Program-made: the position numbers and the translations under genes
From: Evansella cellulosilytica DSM 2522
GTDB taxonomy: Bacteria; Bacillota; Bacilli; Bacillales; Salisediminibacteriaceae
Length of the DNA: 64,000 nt
Assembly: GCF_000177235.2 (NCBI RefSeq)
Contig: NC_014829.1
Coordinates: 1,550,001 to 1,614,000 of the forward strand
Direction: 5' to 3'
The notes under the pieces: generated by a model
What the model was told of the DNA's origin: nothing
The model's database searches: none
What the model saw: only the letters and a program-made list of their open reading frames with translations
Shown: positions 27,999 to 41,763 of the stretch, in pieces
How positions within the stretch are numbered: position 1 is the first letter of the stretch
How the letters are laid out: the number at the start of each line of letters is the position of its first letter

Positions 27999-28583
27999 TT
28001 AATCATGTACTAATTCATATTGAGAAATTTTATCCTCGTGTGTCAATGTCACAGATATTTCATCCCAACCATTAATAAGCATTTCTTTATGATACGGTGG
28101 TACTTCAAAGGTAGACTTAAATCCCGCATCGTCGTATATTTCTTGATCCGCTAAATTTATTGTTAGTGTGTAGCTATTTGCTTCAGCATTATTTATTAAT
28201 GCTTCTGTCTCTTCTTGAGGCAGCTTTATTGCGAGAATGCCATTTTTCACACAGTTACTATAAAAAATATCAGCATAGCTAGGTGCAATAATGACTTTAA
28301 ATCCATAATCTTGAAGTGCCCAAGGGGCATGTTCACGAGATGACCCACACCCAAAGTTATCCCCAGCAATTAATATAGATGCACCGTCATATTTTTCATC
28401 ATTTAGTGTAAAGTTTTCTCTAGGTGTACCATCATCATGAAAGCGCCAGTTATAAAAAAGGAATTGACCAAAACCTTGTCTTTCAATGCGTTTTAAAAAT
28501 TGTTTCGGTATGATTTGATCTGTATCGATATTTGCTCTATTTAGTGGATAAACAAGTCCACTATGTTTTTTAAAAGCTTCCAT
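27999..28583 (-). CDS. leuD: 3-isopropylmalate dehydratase small subunit
   Basis: Swivel-domain subunit (194 residues) that pairs with LeuC to isomerise 2-isopropylmalate to 3-isopropylmalate in leucine synthesis. It shows PLNRANIDTDQIIPKQFLK, the GDNFGCGSSREHAPWAL substrate loop and YSNCVKNGIL. It is the last gene of the operon, 15 bp after leuC, with a terminator behind. Confidence 0.97.
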   Translation of the reverse strand: MEAFKKHSGLVYPLNRANIDTDQIIPKQFLKRIERQGFGQFLFYNWRFHDDGTPRENFTLNDEKYDGASILIAGDNFGCGSSREHAPWALQDYGFKVIIAPSYADIFYSNCVKNGILAIKLPQEETEALINNAEANSYTLTINLADQEIYDDAGFKSTFEVPPYHKEMLINGWDEISVTLTHEDKISQYELVHD

Positions 28584-28598
28584 TAAATTTTGACCTCC

Positions 28599-30020
28599 TT
28601 AAGAAGAAAATGTAGGTGTAGAATATTTACGTACATCGACGAAATGACCTTCTATCGCTGCTGCTGCTGCCATTTCTGGACTAACTAGGTGTGTTCTTGC
28701 GCCATTTCCTTGGCGCCCTTCAAAGTTTCGGTTTGAAGTCGATGCACAACGTTCTCCCGAAGGAACAATGTCGTCATTCATTGCTAGACACATACTACAG
28801 CCTGCTTCACGCCATTGGAATCCTGCTTGTTTAAAAATAACATCTAATCCTTCTTCTTCTGCAGCAATTTTTACAGTTTGTGATCCGGGTACGACAATGG
28901 CCTGCACAGCAGGGTTAACTTTTTGGCCACGAACAATATTTGCAGCTTTTCTTAAATCACTAAGTCGTGAGTTTGTACAAGAACCAATAAATACGTGATC
29001 AATCTTTACTGATGAGATTGGTTGGTCTGCTTCTAATCCCATATATTCTAATGCTCGTTCAATTTCTTCTTTATCGTTATTTGTTTTAGCATCTTTAGGG
29101 CTCGGAATAGTAGCACTAATTGGTATCCCCATACTTGGGTTTGTACCCCAAGTGACTTGAGGTTCTACCTCATTTGCATTTATTTCAACTGTATGATCAT
29201 ATTCTGCACCTTCGTCAGTAGCAAGAGCCTTCCATTTTTCTACAGCAGCATCAAATTCATTGTCTTTAGGGACATGACGTTTGCCTTTTAAATATGCATA
29301 AGTTGTTTCATCAGGACTTATTAAACCTGCGCGAGCACCTGCTTCAATAGACATATTACAAACAGTCATTCTTTCTTCCATAGAAAGGTTCCTAATGGCT
29401 TCTCCAGTATATTCAATGACATAACCTGTACCAAAATGAACACCGAATTTTGCGATAATAGCCAAAATTAAGTCTTTAGCAGTTACGCCTAAGCCTAACT
29501 CACCATTTACTTTGACATTTAACGTTTTTGGTTTAGATTGCCATAGCGTTTGTGTGGCAAGAACGTGTTCAACTTCACTCGTACCAATTCCAAAGGCTAG
29601 TGCGCCGAATGCACCATGTGTCGACGTATGGCTATCACCACAAACGATTGTTTTACCTGGTTGTGTCAAACCAAGCTCTGGACCGATAACGTGAACGATA
29701 CCTTGATCAGGGTGGTCAATATCTGCAAGTGGAACATGAAATTCTTCGCAGTTTGCTTTTAACGTATCCATTTGTTTTCTTGAAACAGGGTCTTTAATGA
29801 AATAACGATCTAGCGTAGGGACGTTATGATCCATCGTTGCAAACGTTCGATCAGGGCGTCTTACTTTACGTCCTTTAATTCTTAACCCCTCAAATGCTTG
29901 TGGAGAGGTTACCTCATGTACAAGTTGTAAATCTATATACAGTAAGTCTGGTTTTCCTTCTTCTTCATGAACAACATGCTGTTCCCAAATCTTCTCAATA
30001 ATAGTTTTAGGTTGAGACAT
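28599..30020 (-). CDS. leuC: 3-isopropylmalate dehydratase large subunit
   Basis: Aconitase-family [4Fe-4S] subunit, 473 residues. Cluster cysteines are in [14 protein letters not shown] and [13 protein letters not shown]. The substrate loop [15 protein letters not shown] is present, as is [20 protein letters not shown]. The ATG at 30020 follows GTGAGGAGTG; the longer frame begins at a GTG overlapping that site. It lies downstream of leuB in the operon. Confidence 0.97.
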   Translation of the reverse strand: MSQPKTIIEKIWEQHVVHEEEGKPDLLYIDLQLVHEVTSPQAFEGLRIKGRKVRRPDRTFATMDHNVPTLDRYFIKDPVSRKQMDTLKANCEEFHVPLADIDHPDQGIVHVIGPELGLTQPGKTIVCGDSHTSTHGAFGALAFGIGTSEVEHVLATQTLWQSKPKTLNVKVNGELGLGVTAKDLILAIIAKFGVHFGTGYVIEYTGEAIRNLSMEERMTVCNMSIEAGARAGLISPDETTYAYLKGKRHVPKDNEFDAAVEKWKALATDEGAEYDHTVEINANEVEPQVTWGTNPSMGIPISATIPSPKDAKTNNDKEEIERALEYMGLEADQPISSVKIDHVFIGSCTNSRLSDLRKAANIVRGQKVNPAVQAIVVPGSQTVKIAAEEEGLDVIFKQAGFQWREAGCSMCLAMNDDIVPSGERCASTSNRNFEGRQGNGARTHLVSPEMAAAAAIEGHFVDVRKYSTPTFSS

Positions 30021-30061
30021 ATTTTCACTCCTCACTTCAAGTCATATTCAAATATTTTTGT

Positions 30062-31165
30062 TTAAAGCTCTACTTCTTTTTTTGTCTTTGCTTGTTCAGT
30101 TACTAAGTCGACGATTAACTGAGTCATTTCCTCAGTACCAACTTTTTTTCCTGCTCCAGCAATATTTAAATCAGCTGTATAGTAGCCGTCACTTAGTACT
30201 TGTTCAACTGCAGATTCAATTAAGTTTGCTTCATCCTCTAAGTGGAAGGAATGCTTTAACATGAGTGCTGTTGATAAAATCATTGCAAGTGGGTTTGCTA
30301 GACCTTGACCTGCTATATCGGGTGCTGAACCATGAACGGGTTCGTAAAGTCCAAAGCTATCTTCTCTTAAACTAGCAGAAGGGAGCATCCCAAGGGAGCC
30401 AGTTAAAACAGAAGCTTCGTCACTTAAAATGTCTCCAAATAAGTTTTCGGTTACAACGACATCAAAGTGAGTTGGATTCGTAATTAATTTCATAGCTGCA
30501 GCATCGACTAGTACATGTTCAACGGCAACGTCAGGGTACTCTGATTTTTTCTCTTCTACAATTTCTCTCCATAGTTTACTAGACTCGAGAACGTTTGCTT
30601 TATCAACAGATGTTAAATGTTTTCTACGCAGTTGTGCACATTGGAAAGCTTTATCTACTATTCTTTCAATTTCTGAACGCGTATAAGCTAACGTATCTAC
30701 GACGGCATTACCATTATCTCTTCGTTCACTAGGAGTACCAAAATAAAGACCACCTGTGAGTTCCCTCACGATTAGTAGATCGCTACCATTGACAACTTCC
30801 TCTTTTAAAGGAGATGCATGAAGAAGTTTTTCAAAGCCTTTTACTGGACGTAAATTTGCAAAAAGTCCTAATTCTTTTCTTATAGCGAGTAGGCCTTTTT
30901 CTGGTCTTAAATGAGAGGGATTGTTATCCCATTTAGGTCCCCCAACAGCACCTAACAATACCGCATCAGCATTTTTACAAGCTTCTAATGTATTTTCTGG
31001 TAGCGGAGTACCATGATTATCAATAGCAGTTCCACCTATATCGTGAGTTGCGTATGTGAAGGTGTGGTTAAACTCTTTAGCGATAACATCCAATACTTTT
31101 TGAGAGGATTGAATCACTTCAGCACCAATTCCATCACCAGGGAGTAATACTACATGTTTTTTCAT
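30062..31165 (-). CDS. leuB: 3-isopropylmalate dehydrogenase
   Basis: NAD-dependent oxidative decarboxylation of 3-isopropylmalate; 367 residues. Family motifs are LLPGDGIGAEV, LLGAVGGPKWD, RELTGGLYFG and the metal/substrate region NLFGDILSDEASVLTGSLGMLPSAS, then EPVHGSAPDIAGQGLANP. It is separated from leuA by 123 bp that contain a perfect hairpin. Confidence 0.97.
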   Translation of the reverse strand: MKKHVVLLPGDGIGAEVIQSSQKVLDVIAKEFNHTFTYATHDIGGTAIDNHGTPLPENTLEACKNADAVLLGAVGGPKWDNNPSHLRPEKGLLAIRKELGLFANLRPVKGFEKLLHASPLKEEVVNGSDLLIVRELTGGLYFGTPSERRDNGNAVVDTLAYTRSEIERIVDKAFQCAQLRRKHLTSVDKANVLESSKLWREIVEEKKSEYPDVAVEHVLVDAAAMKLITNPTHFDVVVTENLFGDILSDEASVLTGSLGMLPSASLREDSFGLYEPVHGSAPDIAGQGLANPLAMILSTALMLKHSFHLEDEANLIESAVEQVLSDGYYTADLNIAGAGKKVGTEEMTQLIVDLVTEQAKTKKEVEL

Positions 31166-31226
31166 AAACGAACCTCCGTTACTTGTGTGAATTATTGTAG
31201 ACCACCCAACATTTTAAAATACTAGT

Positions 31227-31267
31227 TTCCCTTTATTCGTAAGTTTTATCGTTACGAATAAAGGGAA
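31227..31267 (-). promoter_or_regulatory. perfect hairpin between leuA and leuB
   Basis: A 16-bp stem (TTCCCTTTATTCGTAA / TTACGAATAAAGGGAA) with a 9-nt loop. Only a few scattered T follow in the reading direction, so it looks more like an mRNA-stability or partial-attenuation element than a full terminator. Confidence 0.6.
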
Positions 31268-31288
31268 GGAGGGAGGTGTCTAGTTCTT

Positions 31289-33866
<2,578 letters not shown>

Positions 33867-33985
33867 TCATTACATTCAATTTTTTTTTTTTTGGATTAGG
33901 AGCGGTGTTCAATACCGCTTTTATAAAAACATTTCCAAGATGAAGTGACTTGAAAATAGTTTTTGAGAAACATGAAGGTCAAAAC

Positions 33986-34507
33986 TTATTTTAATAATGA
34001 ATAGCTAGTAAGCTCAGTAACTTGTGGCTGTTGACCACGTAGAAAAGCAGTAACTCCAGTTCGTGATATTTCCTTAATGCCATATGGACGTAAAAGGTCA
34101 ATAAGAGCCTCAATCTTTTCTGGCTTACCAGTTACTTGAATCGCGAGACTTTCTCTACTCACATCAATAATCGATGCACGGAAAGGTTCAATTACTCCTT
34201 GAATTTCACTACGGAGCTGTCCGCTACTTACTACTTTTATAAGTGCCAGCTCACGAGCCACAACCGCCTTATCCGTTATATCTGATACTTTAATTACATC
34301 TATTTGTTTGTTAAGCTGCTTCGTTAGCTGTTCAAGCTTTTGATTGTCTTCAACATCAACGACTAATGTCATTTTTGATATGCCTTCTGCTTCAGTTCTA
34401 CCAACTGAAATGCTATCAATATTGAATTGTCTTTTTTGCATTAACCCAGTTATCCGGTTTAGTACTCCGCTGCGATTTTGTACAACAGCAGTAATTATCC
34501 GCTTCAT
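33986..34507 (-). CDS. ilvN: acetolactate synthase small (regulatory) subunit
   Basis: Regulatory subunit with an N-terminal ACT domain ([35 protein letters not shown]), giving valine feedback on IlvB; 173 residues. Its ATG overlaps the ilvB stop (ATGA), so the subunits are translationally coupled. The gene is also called ilvH in Bacillus. Confidence 0.96.
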   Translation of the reverse strand: MKRIITAVVQNRSGVLNRITGLMQKRQFNIDSISVGRTEAEGISKMTLVVDVEDNQKLEQLTKQLNKQIDVIKVSDITDKAVVARELALIKVVSSGQLRSEIQGVIEPFRASIIDVSRESLAIQVTGKPEKIEALIDLLRPYGIKEISRTGVTAFLRGQQPQVTELTSYSLLK

Positions 34508-36240
34508 GATGGCTTCACTCCTATCATTTCGTTTAACCCTTTACCTGGAGCGATCATCGGATACACATTTTCTTGCTGTAATACTCGACAATCTAAAACT
34601 ACAGGGCCGTCGTAACTAAATACCTCTGGAAGAAGGCTGATAAGGTCTTCTTGGGTTTCAATTTTTATACCGCGAATTTGATAGCTCTCTGCAAGCTTAA
34701 CAAAGTCTGGTTGAACGCCGATTAACGATTCTGAATATCGTTTCTCATAAAATGCTTCTTGCCATTGTCTTACCATTCCTAATGCACCGTTATTAACAAT
34801 CATTACTTTGACTGGTAAGTTTCTTTCTTGTAAAACGGAAAGCTCTTGTAGTGTCATTTGGAAGCCACCATCACCTACAACAGCTACGACAGTAGAGTCT
34901 GGCTCAGCTAACTGTGCTCCAATAGCTGCAGGAAAACCAAAGCCCATTGTACCTAATCCTCCTGAAGTAACCCAGCGGTTTGGTTTATTAAACGTATAGT
35001 ATTGGGCTGCCCACATTTGATGTTGGCCAACATCTGTCGTGATAATGGCTTCACCATTTGTTACTTTGTGCAACGCCTTGATTAACCATTGTGGAACCAT
35101 TTCCTGCTTAGGGTTGTTATACCATAATGGAAATTCCTGCTTTTGCTCACTTAATTGTTGCATCCAGCTACTATGGTCTGGTGATTCAGCACTTTGAGAT
35201 AATAGCTGAGATAATGCTGCTTTTGCGTCAGAGACAATTGGAATATGAGTGGAGACGTTTTTTCCAATTTCAGCAGGGTCAATATCAATATGTGCTACTG
35301 TCGCATTCGGAGCAAATTTTTGTAAATTTCCTGTTAGGCGATCATCAAATCGTGCGCCAATATTAATGAGTAAATCACAGTCATATAAAGCCATGTTTGC
35401 TGTATATGTGCCATGCATTCCAGCCATTCCTAAGGCTAATTCATGGTTTCCAGGAAAGCTTCCTAATCCAAGTAATGTTGTCGTAACTGGTAATTGATGC
35501 TTTTCTGCAAAAGCGATTAATTCATCATTTGCTCTGGCGAATAGAATACCAGCGCCTGCAAGGATAATAGGTTTTTTTGAAACTGCAAGTGCGTCTGCTA
35601 GTTTCTTGATTTGTAAAGGATTTGGTTTAATTGTTGGTTGATACCCAGGTAAGTGAAAATCTGTACTGTAAGTATCCTCGCAAGGATTAGCTGAAATATC
35701 CTTTGGAATATCGACTACAACTGGTCCTGGTCTTCCTGTAGTAGCAATATGAAAGGCTTCCTTTACTATTCTCGGTAAGTCACTGACGGATTGTATTTGA
35801 TAATTTTGTTTTGTAATTGGTGTTGTAATCCCCATAACATCGGCTTCTTGGAATGCATCTGTTCCGATAACACCACGAGCTACTTGCCCTGTAAATACAA
35901 CGAGAGGTAGTGAGTCCATCATGGCATCAGCTATGCCAGTAATTAAATTAGTTGCTCCTGGACCAGATGTAGCAATAACTACACCTGGTTTTCCAGACAC
36001 ACGCGCATAGCCTTCTGCAGCATGGATAGCTCCTTGTTCATGTCTTGTTAATATGTGTTCAAAAGAAGCATCATTTTCTTGTGCTCTATAAAGAGCATCG
36101 TAAATAGGTAAGACTGCACCACCTGGATAACCAAAAATTGTGTCTACTTTTTCATTAATCAGCGTTTCTACAAGAAGATCCGCTCCTGTCTTAGGCTTAG
36201 TACTAGCAGCTTTAACTGCTTGATTAGCATCTACCTTCAC
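34504..36240 (-). CDS. ilvB: acetolactate synthase large subunit
   Basis: ThDP-dependent catalytic subunit, 578 residues. It shows [16 protein letters not shown], the catalytic Glu in [36 protein letters not shown] and the ThDP-Mg motif [18 protein letters not shown]...[12 protein letters not shown]. The GTG at 36240 follows AGGAGG at ideal spacing; a longer TTG frame spans that site. It is the first gene after the T-box leader. Confidence 0.97.
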   Translation of the reverse strand: MKVDANQAVKAASTKPKTGADLLVETLINEKVDTIFGYPGGAVLPIYDALYRAQENDASFEHILTRHEQGAIHAAEGYARVSGKPGVVIATSGPGATNLITGIADAMMDSLPLVVFTGQVARGVIGTDAFQEADVMGITTPITKQNYQIQSVSDLPRIVKEAFHIATTGRPGPVVVDIPKDISANPCEDTYSTDFHLPGYQPTIKPNPLQIKKLADALAVSKKPIILAGAGILFARANDELIAFAEKHQLPVTTTLLGLGSFPGNHELALGMAGMHGTYTANMALYDCDLLINIGARFDDRLTGNLQKFAPNATVAHIDIDPAEIGKNVSTHIPIVSDAKAALSQLLSQSAESPDHSSWMQQLSEQKQEFPLWYNNPKQEMVPQWLIKALHKVTNGEAIITTDVGQHQMWAAQYYTFNKPNRWVTSGGLGTMGFGFPAAIGAQLAEPDSTVVAVVGDGGFQMTLQELSVLQERNLPVKVMIVNNGALGMVRQWQEAFYEKRYSESLIGVQPDFVKLAESYQIRGIKIETQEDLISLLPEVFSYDGPVVLDCRVLQQENVYPMIAPGKGLNEMIGVKPS

Positions 36241-36334
36241 CTTAAAATCCCTCCTATAATTGTTTTTTAACAATTAACGTTCTTTTATATGCCTGCAACA
36301 ATGGAATACTCGTCATGTATTCAATAATAAATAT

Positions 36335-36640
36335 AAAAAGGCCTATTTCTTCCCATAAAACGCATGAATATACGCATTATCGGGGAGAAAAGACCTTTAG
36401 CTTTTCACGGTACCACCCGGATTTACAGTATCCTTACGAATACTGTCTTGTGAAGCTAAGTATTATAGCTTCATTTGATAACAGGTGGTCAAAATGATCA
36501 CCTGACTAAGCCTAATGGGTTTCCCGTTCAACTTAGCACTCAGGGAGGATGTCAGAATAAGTCGTATTTCCGGGCTTCCAGCAACCCCGGCTCTCTGTGA
36601 ATACGATTGTATTATTCCTTTATTCCCGTCAACGCTTTTA
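36335..36640 (-). promoter_or_regulatory. T-box riboswitch leader of ilvBNC-leuABCD
   Basis: On the minus strand the T-box sequence GGGTGGTACCGTG lies at about 36404-36416. A terminator follows (AAAGGTCTTTTCTCCC pairing with GGGAAGAAATAGGCC, then T run; 36335-36399). Stem I carries AGAGAGCCGGGG / CCCGG and the 3' side AATACGACTTATTCTGAC. A CTT followed by A there would be a leucine specifier; that assignment is tentative. Uncharged tRNA should permit read-through into ilvB. Confidence 0.88.
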
Positions 36641-36663
36641 CTATTTAGATTTGTCAAATGACA

Positions 36664-38331
36664 TTATATTTTCATTACGCCACCAGTATTGGCAGATGTC
36701 ACAAGCTTTGAATATTTTGCTAAATAACCTGATTTAATTTTCGGTTCTGGTTTTTTCCAACTTTTCTTTCTTTCTTCTAGTACGTCATCATCAATTTGTA
36801 GCTCAATAGATCGTGATGATAAATCAATTATAATGGGATCACCATTCTGTACGAAAGCTATAGGTCCACCTTCAGCAGCCTCTGGAGATATGTGTCCAAT
36901 CGAGATACCACGACTTGCTCCAGAGAATCTACCATCTGTTATTAATGCAACCTCTTTATCTAAACCACGTCCAGCGATAGCAGCAGTGGGGGCAAGCATC
37001 TCAGGCATACCTGGACCACCTTTAGGACCTTCGTATCGAATGACGACGACATGACCTGATTGTACAGTTCCATTATTAATTCCGGCTAGAGCATCGTCTT
37101 GAGATTCAAATACGATTGCTTCACCTAAGAATTTTTTTATAGATGGATCGACAGCACCCACTTTAATAACACCGCCGTCAGGAGCTAAATTACCGTGTAA
37201 TATCGATAATCCTCCTACAGGACTATAAGGATTATCTTTCGTTCTAATGACCTTGTCATTAAGAATTTTAGCATCCTTTACATTTTCAGAGATCGTTTTT
37301 CCTGAAATAGTAATTTGGTCTTTATGAATAAGTCCGTCTATTTTACACAGTTCGTTGATAATTGCGCTTACACCACCTGCAAGGTGAACATCATGCATTG
37401 AATAATCGGAAGCAGGACTAATTTTTGATAAATAAGGTACCTTCTCAGCAATTTTATTAATTTCATGCAAGTCATAATCAATACCCGCTTCATGAGCGAT
37501 TGCCAACGTGTGTAATACAGTATTTGTTGAACCACCCATAGCCATATCTAGAGCAAACGCGTTATCAATAGTTTTCTTAGTTATAATATCCCTCGGTTTT
37601 ACATCCTTTTTTACTAAATCCATTAAATGGTTTGCCGCTTCATAAATCAAGTTTTGTCTTTCATCAGATGTAGCGACCATCGTACCATTTCCAGGAACTG
37701 TAAGACCAAGCATCTCCATTAAAGAGTTCATTGAATTCGCAGTAAACATTCCAGAGCACGATCCACAGGTTGGACAAGCTAGCTGCTCTAATTCAGTGAG
37801 TTCTTGTTCTGACATAGATCCTTGGTGATAGGCACCAACCCCTTCAAATACTGATACTAAGGAGAGGTTTTGACCTGTAGACGAGACGCCCGCTTCCATC
37901 GGTCCACCTGAAACAAAGACAGAAGGTACGTTTGTTCTTGCAGCAGCCATCAGCATTCCAGGAGTAATTTTATCACAGTTCGGAATGTAGAAAACACCGT
38001 CAAACCAATGTGCGTTTATAACAGTTTCAGCGCTATCGGCGATGATTTCTCTACTTGGTAGTGAGTAACGCATTCCAATATGTCCCATCGCAATACCATC
38101 ATCTACACCAATAGTATTAAACTCGAATGGAATACCACCAGCTTCCCTTATAGCTTTTTTCACAACCTCTGCGAAGCGATTAAGGTGCATATGTCCTGGT
38201 ATGATATCAATATAAGAGTTACATACTCCTATAAATGGCTTATCTAAATCTCTTGTTTTAACTCCTGTTGCGTGTAATAGACTTCGATGTGGTGCGCGGT
38301 CTATTCCTTTTTTGATCATATCGCTACGCAT
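36664..38331 (-). CDS. ilvD: dihydroxy-acid dehydratase
   Basis: Fe-S dehydratase making 2-keto acids for valine, isoleucine and leucine; 555 residues. Cluster-binding cysteines are in [18 protein letters not shown] and [19 protein letters not shown], with a further Cys in IGVCNSYID. The ATG at 38331 follows TAGGAGGCC; a longer frame overlaps ilvE and was set aside. It lies 10 bp after ilvE and upstream of the T-box. Confidence 0.97.
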   Translation of the reverse strand: MRSDMIKKGIDRAPHRSLLHATGVKTRDLDKPFIGVCNSYIDIIPGHMHLNRFAEVVKKAIREAGGIPFEFNTIGVDDGIAMGHIGMRYSLPSREIIADSAETVINAHWFDGVFYIPNCDKITPGMLMAAARTNVPSVFVSGGPMEAGVSSTGQNLSLVSVFEGVGAYHQGSMSEQELTELEQLACPTCGSCSGMFTANSMNSLMEMLGLTVPGNGTMVATSDERQNLIYEAANHLMDLVKKDVKPRDIITKKTIDNAFALDMAMGGSTNTVLHTLAIAHEAGIDYDLHEINKIAEKVPYLSKISPASDYSMHDVHLAGGVSAIINELCKIDGLIHKDQITISGKTISENVKDAKILNDKVIRTKDNPYSPVGGLSILHGNLAPDGGVIKVGAVDPSIKKFLGEAIVFESQDDALAGINNGTVQSGHVVVIRYEGPKGGPGMPEMLAPTAAIAGRGLDKEVALITDGRFSGASRGISIGHISPEAAEGGPIAFVQNGDPIIIDLSSRSIELQIDDDVLEERKKSWKKPEPKIKSGYLAKYSKLVTSANTGGVMKI

Positions 38332-38341
38332 GGTAGGCCTC

Positions 38342-39250
38342 CTAACTAACTTCTGCTCTATTCTTTGATGATGGATAGCATTGTATCCCGTCAGTTGTAA
38401 CAACTTTTCTGAATTCTGATAGTAAATGATTTGTTACTTTACCTGGCTTTCCATCACTTATCATTCTTTTGTCTACTTCTACAACGGCTATCACTTCTGC
38501 AGCTGTTCCAGTTAAAAATACTTCATCTGCAACATAGACGTCATGCCTAGTAAATGGGGTCTCTTTCATTTCATATCCACATTCTTTTGCTAAATCTATA
38601 ATTGCGTTTCTTGTAATACCTTCTAGTGCTCCTAAATAAACTGGCGGAGTAATAATTGTATTGTTTTTTACGATAAAAATGTTATCTGCCGACCCTTCTG
38701 TAACATAACCTTGGTCATTTAGCATTAGTGCTTCATGAGCACCAGCTTGATTTGCTTCTAATTTAACTAATATATTATTTAAATAGTTCAATGATTTGAT
38801 TTGAGGACTCAAAACATCAGGCCTATTTCTTCTACTAGCAACAGATGCTACAGTTAATCCGAGTTCATATAGTTCTTTCGGAAAGAGTGCTAACTCTTCT
38901 GCGATGACAATGACGTGAGGGGCTGAGCAACGACTTGGATCGAGTCCAAGATTTCCAGGACCACGTGATACGACAACACGGATATAACCGCTCTCTAATT
39001 GATTTTTTCGCACCGTGTCAACAATAATTTGCTGAAAATCCTCCTTACTGTATGGAATTTCTAGCATAATGGACTGTGCTGATTCATATAAACGCTTGAG
39101 ATGTTCTGTCAGTTTAAAAATGTTACCGTCATATACTCTAATACCTTCGAACACCCCGTCACCATATAGAAACCCATGATCGTAAACAGAAATGACGGCT
39201 TCTTGCTTCGTTACAAATTTACCGTTCGAAAAAATCCATTGACTGCTCAT
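38342..39250 (-). CDS. ilvE: branched-chain amino acid aminotransferase
   Basis: Class IV PLP aminotransferase, 302 residues, for the last step to Leu, Ile and Val. It shows [18 protein letters not shown], the Schiff-base Lys in [40 protein letters not shown] and FLTGTAAEV. The ATG at 39250 follows AAGGAAGGAG; a GTG at 39262 is possible. First gene of the cluster. Confidence 0.95.
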   Translation of the reverse strand: MSSQWIFSNGKFVTKQEAVISVYDHGFLYGDGVFEGIRVYDGNIFKLTEHLKRLYESAQSIMLEIPYSKEDFQQIIVDTVRKNQLESGYIRVVVSRGPGNLGLDPSRCSAPHVIVIAEELALFPKELYELGLTVASVASRRNRPDVLSPQIKSLNYLNNILVKLEANQAGAHEALMLNDQGYVTEGSADNIFIVKNNTIITPPVYLGALEGITRNAIIDLAKECGYEMKETPFTRHDVYVADEVFLTGTAAEVIAVVEVDKRMISDGKPGKVTNHLLSEFRKVVTTDGIQCYPSSKNRAEVS

Positions 39251-39419
39251 ACGTGTTACCACTCCTTCCTTTAAATAATCGTTACTTTAAAATTGTATAA
39301 AATATTTCGAATATGATAGTCATTTGTGCAAAATAACTAATTGTTCGAAGTTTCTAATAATTAGTTTGTTGTCGCCAATCATACAATCAAATAATTGATA
39401 GGTCAACAGGTGAATGACA

Positions 39420-39434
39420 AATTTTCTGACATTT
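39420..39434. promoter_or_regulatory. CodY-box-like site upstream of ilvE
   Basis: AATTTTCTGACATTT matches 13 of 15 positions of the CodY box AATTTTCWGAAAATT. CodY represses ilv-leu genes in B. subtilis when branched-chain amino acids and GTP are abundant, so the placement is sensible. Confidence 0.6.
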
Positions 39435-39451
39435 ATGATAATTTAGACATG

Positions 39452-39467
39452 TTGTAACCGTTTACAA
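39452..39467. promoter_or_regulatory. cre-like palindrome upstream of ilvE
   Basis: TTGTAACCGTTTACAA is a near-perfect palindrome of the cre type. In B. subtilis CcpA activates the ilv-leu operon from an upstream cre. A second site, TAAAGCGCTTACAA, is at 39521-39534 and could serve ilvE or the divergent spoVR. The gap 39263-39719 holds these sites and no gene. Confidence 0.6.
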
Positions 39468-39719
39468 CGTTGAAGTGTAAGGAATCTACTATACAAAAAA
39501 AGGGCTATTGTAAATTTTTTTAAAGCGCTTACAAAATGGCGTGATGTCTACGGGCTGTAAGGCTATAAGATGATTTATGTCATCTATTATTTGTAAAAAA
39601 ATACTAATCAATTTTTACTTGTAAATAAAGATGTATGATGACTAATATGTTGTTTTCAGTTCATGAACTCCTTTATCCAAACATAAACTGTGTTAACCAT
39701 ACGTTTGGGAGGCGAAGGG

Positions 39720-41150
39720 ATGAACAATCACTCAAATGAATTAGTGAAGGCTATTGAAGAGATAACCGAAATTGCTGAAGGGTTCGGTTTAGATTTCTAT
39801 CCAATGAGATATGAAATATGTCCCGCAGACATTATTTATACTTTTGGTGCATATGGAATGCCAACACGTTTTTCTCATTGGAGCTTTGGAAAGCAGTTTC
39901 ATAAAATGAAGCTACAGTATGATTTAGGGTTAAGTAAAATATATGAATTAGTCATTAACTCAAATCCGTGCTATGCATTCCTATTAGATACAAATTCGAT
40001 GATTCAGAACAAGCTAATCATCGCTCACGTTTTAGCTCATTGTGATTTCTTTAAGAATAATGTTCGATTCTCTAATACGAGGAGAGACATGGTTGAAAGC
40101 ATGACAGCGACTGCTGAAAGGATTGCACATTACGAATTGGTTCATGGTAGGCAAGAGGTTGAGCAATTTCTAGATGCAGTTTTAGCGATACAAGAACATA
40201 TAGATCCTAGTTTAGTGAGACCAAAGTTAGCTTGGTCAATGGAGGATGTGTGGCAGGAAGAGGATGAAAACGATAATGTAACCGAAACACCATTTGATGA
40301 TTTATGGTCACTAGATGAAAGTAATAACCGAGAACAAGAACAGAGGTCTAAAAAAACGAAGAAAAAACAAATTCCACCGCAGCCAGAAAAGGATATATTA
40401 TTATTTATTGAAGAATATAGTAGAGAGCTTGAGGATTGGCAACGAGATATTTTAACAATGATGAGAGAAGAAATGCTTTACTTTTGGCCACAGCTAGAAA
40501 CTAAAATTATGAATGAAGGCTGGGCATCTTACTGGCATCAAAGGATCATTCGAGAAATGGATTTAACTTCCGATGAAGCGATCGAATTTGCAAAGCTAAA
40601 TGCTGGTGTCGTACAACCATCAAAAACACAAATTAACCCATACTATCTAGGGTTGAAAATCTTTGAAGATATTGAGGAAAGGTACAATGACCCGACGGAA
40701 GATATGATCTTCCAACAAGGGGTTGAAAAAGGGAGTGGGCGAGAGAAGATTTTTGAAGTAAGAGAAATTGAATCTGATATTTCTTTTATTAGAAACTATT
40801 TAACGAAAGACTTAGTCATGAGAGAAGATATGTATTTATTTCAGAAAAAGGGACGGGAATACAAGGTTGTAGATAAAGAGTGGGAAAACGTTCGAGATCA
40901 GCTTATCAGTAGCAGAGTAAATGGTGGCTTTCCGTATATCGTCGTTAAAGATGGCGATCATTTGAAAAATGGAGAGCTCTATTTGAGTCATGAATATGAA
41001 GGTATTGAGCTAGATACACAATATTTAGAAAAGACGTTACCGTATATTTATCAGTTGTGGGGAAGGCCCGTTCATATGGAGACAGTAATGACAGAACGCA
41101 AAATTGTGTACACTTACGATGGAAGAAAAATAAATAAGCGTTACGTATAG
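39720..41150 (+). CDS. spoVR: SpoVR family protein
   Basis: A 476-residue protein of the SpoVR family, required for normal spore cortex in B. subtilis. Conserved stretches are [63 protein letters not shown] and [17 protein letters not shown]. The ATG at 39720 follows GGGAGGCGAAGGG; the upstream frame is set aside. The promoter likely lies in the region shared with ilvE. Confidence 0.93.
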   Translation: MNNHSNELVKAIEEITEIAEGFGLDFYPMRYEICPADIIYTFGAYGMPTRFSHWSFGKQFHKMKLQYDLGLSKIYELVINSNPCYAFLLDTNSMIQNKLIIAHVLAHCDFFKNNVRFSNTRRDMVESMTATAERIAHYELVHGRQEVEQFLDAVLAIQEHIDPSLVRPKLAWSMEDVWQEEDENDNVTETPFDDLWSLDESNNREQEQRSKKTKKKQIPPQPEKDILLFIEEYSRELEDWQRDILTMMREEMLYFWPQLETKIMNEGWASYWHQRIIREMDLTSDEAIEFAKLNAGVVQPSKTQINPYYLGLKIFEDIEERYNDPTEDMIFQQGVEKGSGREKIFEVREIESDISFIRNYLTKDLVMREDMYLFQKKGREYKVVDKEWENVRDQLISSRVNGGFPYIVVKDGDHLKNGELYLSHEYEGIELDTQYLEKTLPYIYQLWGRPVHMETVMTERKIVYTYDGRKINKRYV

Positions 41151-41154
41151 CAGC

Positions 41155-41262
41155 TAGTTGACTGAAAAGGTCGAATTTTAGAGGACACTGAAAAAGTACA
41201 GAGCAACTTTTTCAGTGTCCTTGATTTTTATCTTTTTTAAGTCAACTTTTAGCATTTGGGAC
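41155..41262. repeat. concentric terminator palindromes after spoVR
   Basis: The inner stem GGACACTGAAAAAGT / ACTTTTTCAGTGTCC (41183-41197 / 41206-41220) is nested in AGTTGACTGAAAAGG / TTTTTTAAGTCAACT, and that lies inside a right half arm TTTGGGACAGTCTC (41249-41262). This is the same order of layers as at 26.5 kb. It probably acts as a bidirectional terminator between convergent genes. Confidence 0.72.
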
Positions 41263-41270
41263 AGTCTCAT

Positions 41271-41759
41271 CTATTTTATTGACGTTTCGCGTTCCGTATT
41301 GTTATTAACAATTGAGACACCGAGAGCGAGGTTATCCCACAGAATCGTTTCTATTTTTTTTCCTTCGCCTTCCTCACATTCGACTATGAGAACGACCTCT
41401 GTTAATGCATGAGGCTTTTTTTCTCTTTCTTTTGTTTTCTTTTTTGTATAAAAGTAATCAATCAAAAAGCCAAGTGTGGCCCCGCTGGCTAATCCTATTA
41501 AACCCCAAATGATTGGACCCCACTTAAATAGGAATCCATAGGATGCCCCAAGAACTGCAAAAACGGTACCAAGGGCAGCTGCCAAATCGAAGAGACTTAC
41601 ACCGTCTGAACGATGCAGCGTATCGAAAAGCTTTCTATCCTCTCTTCTTTTGTCAAATGGAACCGCTAATATTTGATTTTTTGTGATGCCATAATGTTCT
41701 ATTTGAGCAATTGCAATTTCTAAATTTTTCGATTGCTCGAACGATGATATGACTAGCAT
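41271..41759 (-). CDS. membrane protein with central hydrophobic pair, unknown function
   Basis: A 162-residue protein. The N-terminal soluble part (MLVISSFEQSKNLEIAIAQIEHYGI) is followed by a hydrophobic Gly/Ala-rich hairpin (about 63-105, LAAALGTVFAVLGASYGFLFKWGPIIWGLIGLASGATLGFLI) and a charged C-terminal domain (KKKTKEREKKPHALTEVVLIVECEEGE). The ATG at 41759 is preferred because GAGG lies 9 bases before it; the long upstream frame overlaps the neighbour. It follows the upstream gene by 4 bp, so the two form an operon. No family is recognised. Confidence 0.65.
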   Translation of the reverse strand: MLVISSFEQSKNLEIAIAQIEHYGITKNQILAVPFDKRREDRKLFDTLHRSDGVSLFDLAAALGTVFAVLGASYGFLFKWGPIIWGLIGLASGATLGFLIDYFYTKKKTKEREKKPHALTEVVLIVECEEGEGKKIETILWDNLALGVSIVNNNTERETSIK

Positions 41760-41763
41760 GTAT

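Noticed and set aside
36315-36497. Open frame of 60 codons on the plus strand upstream of ilvB
   Set aside because: It lies wholly on the antisense strand of the T-box leader and its terminator.
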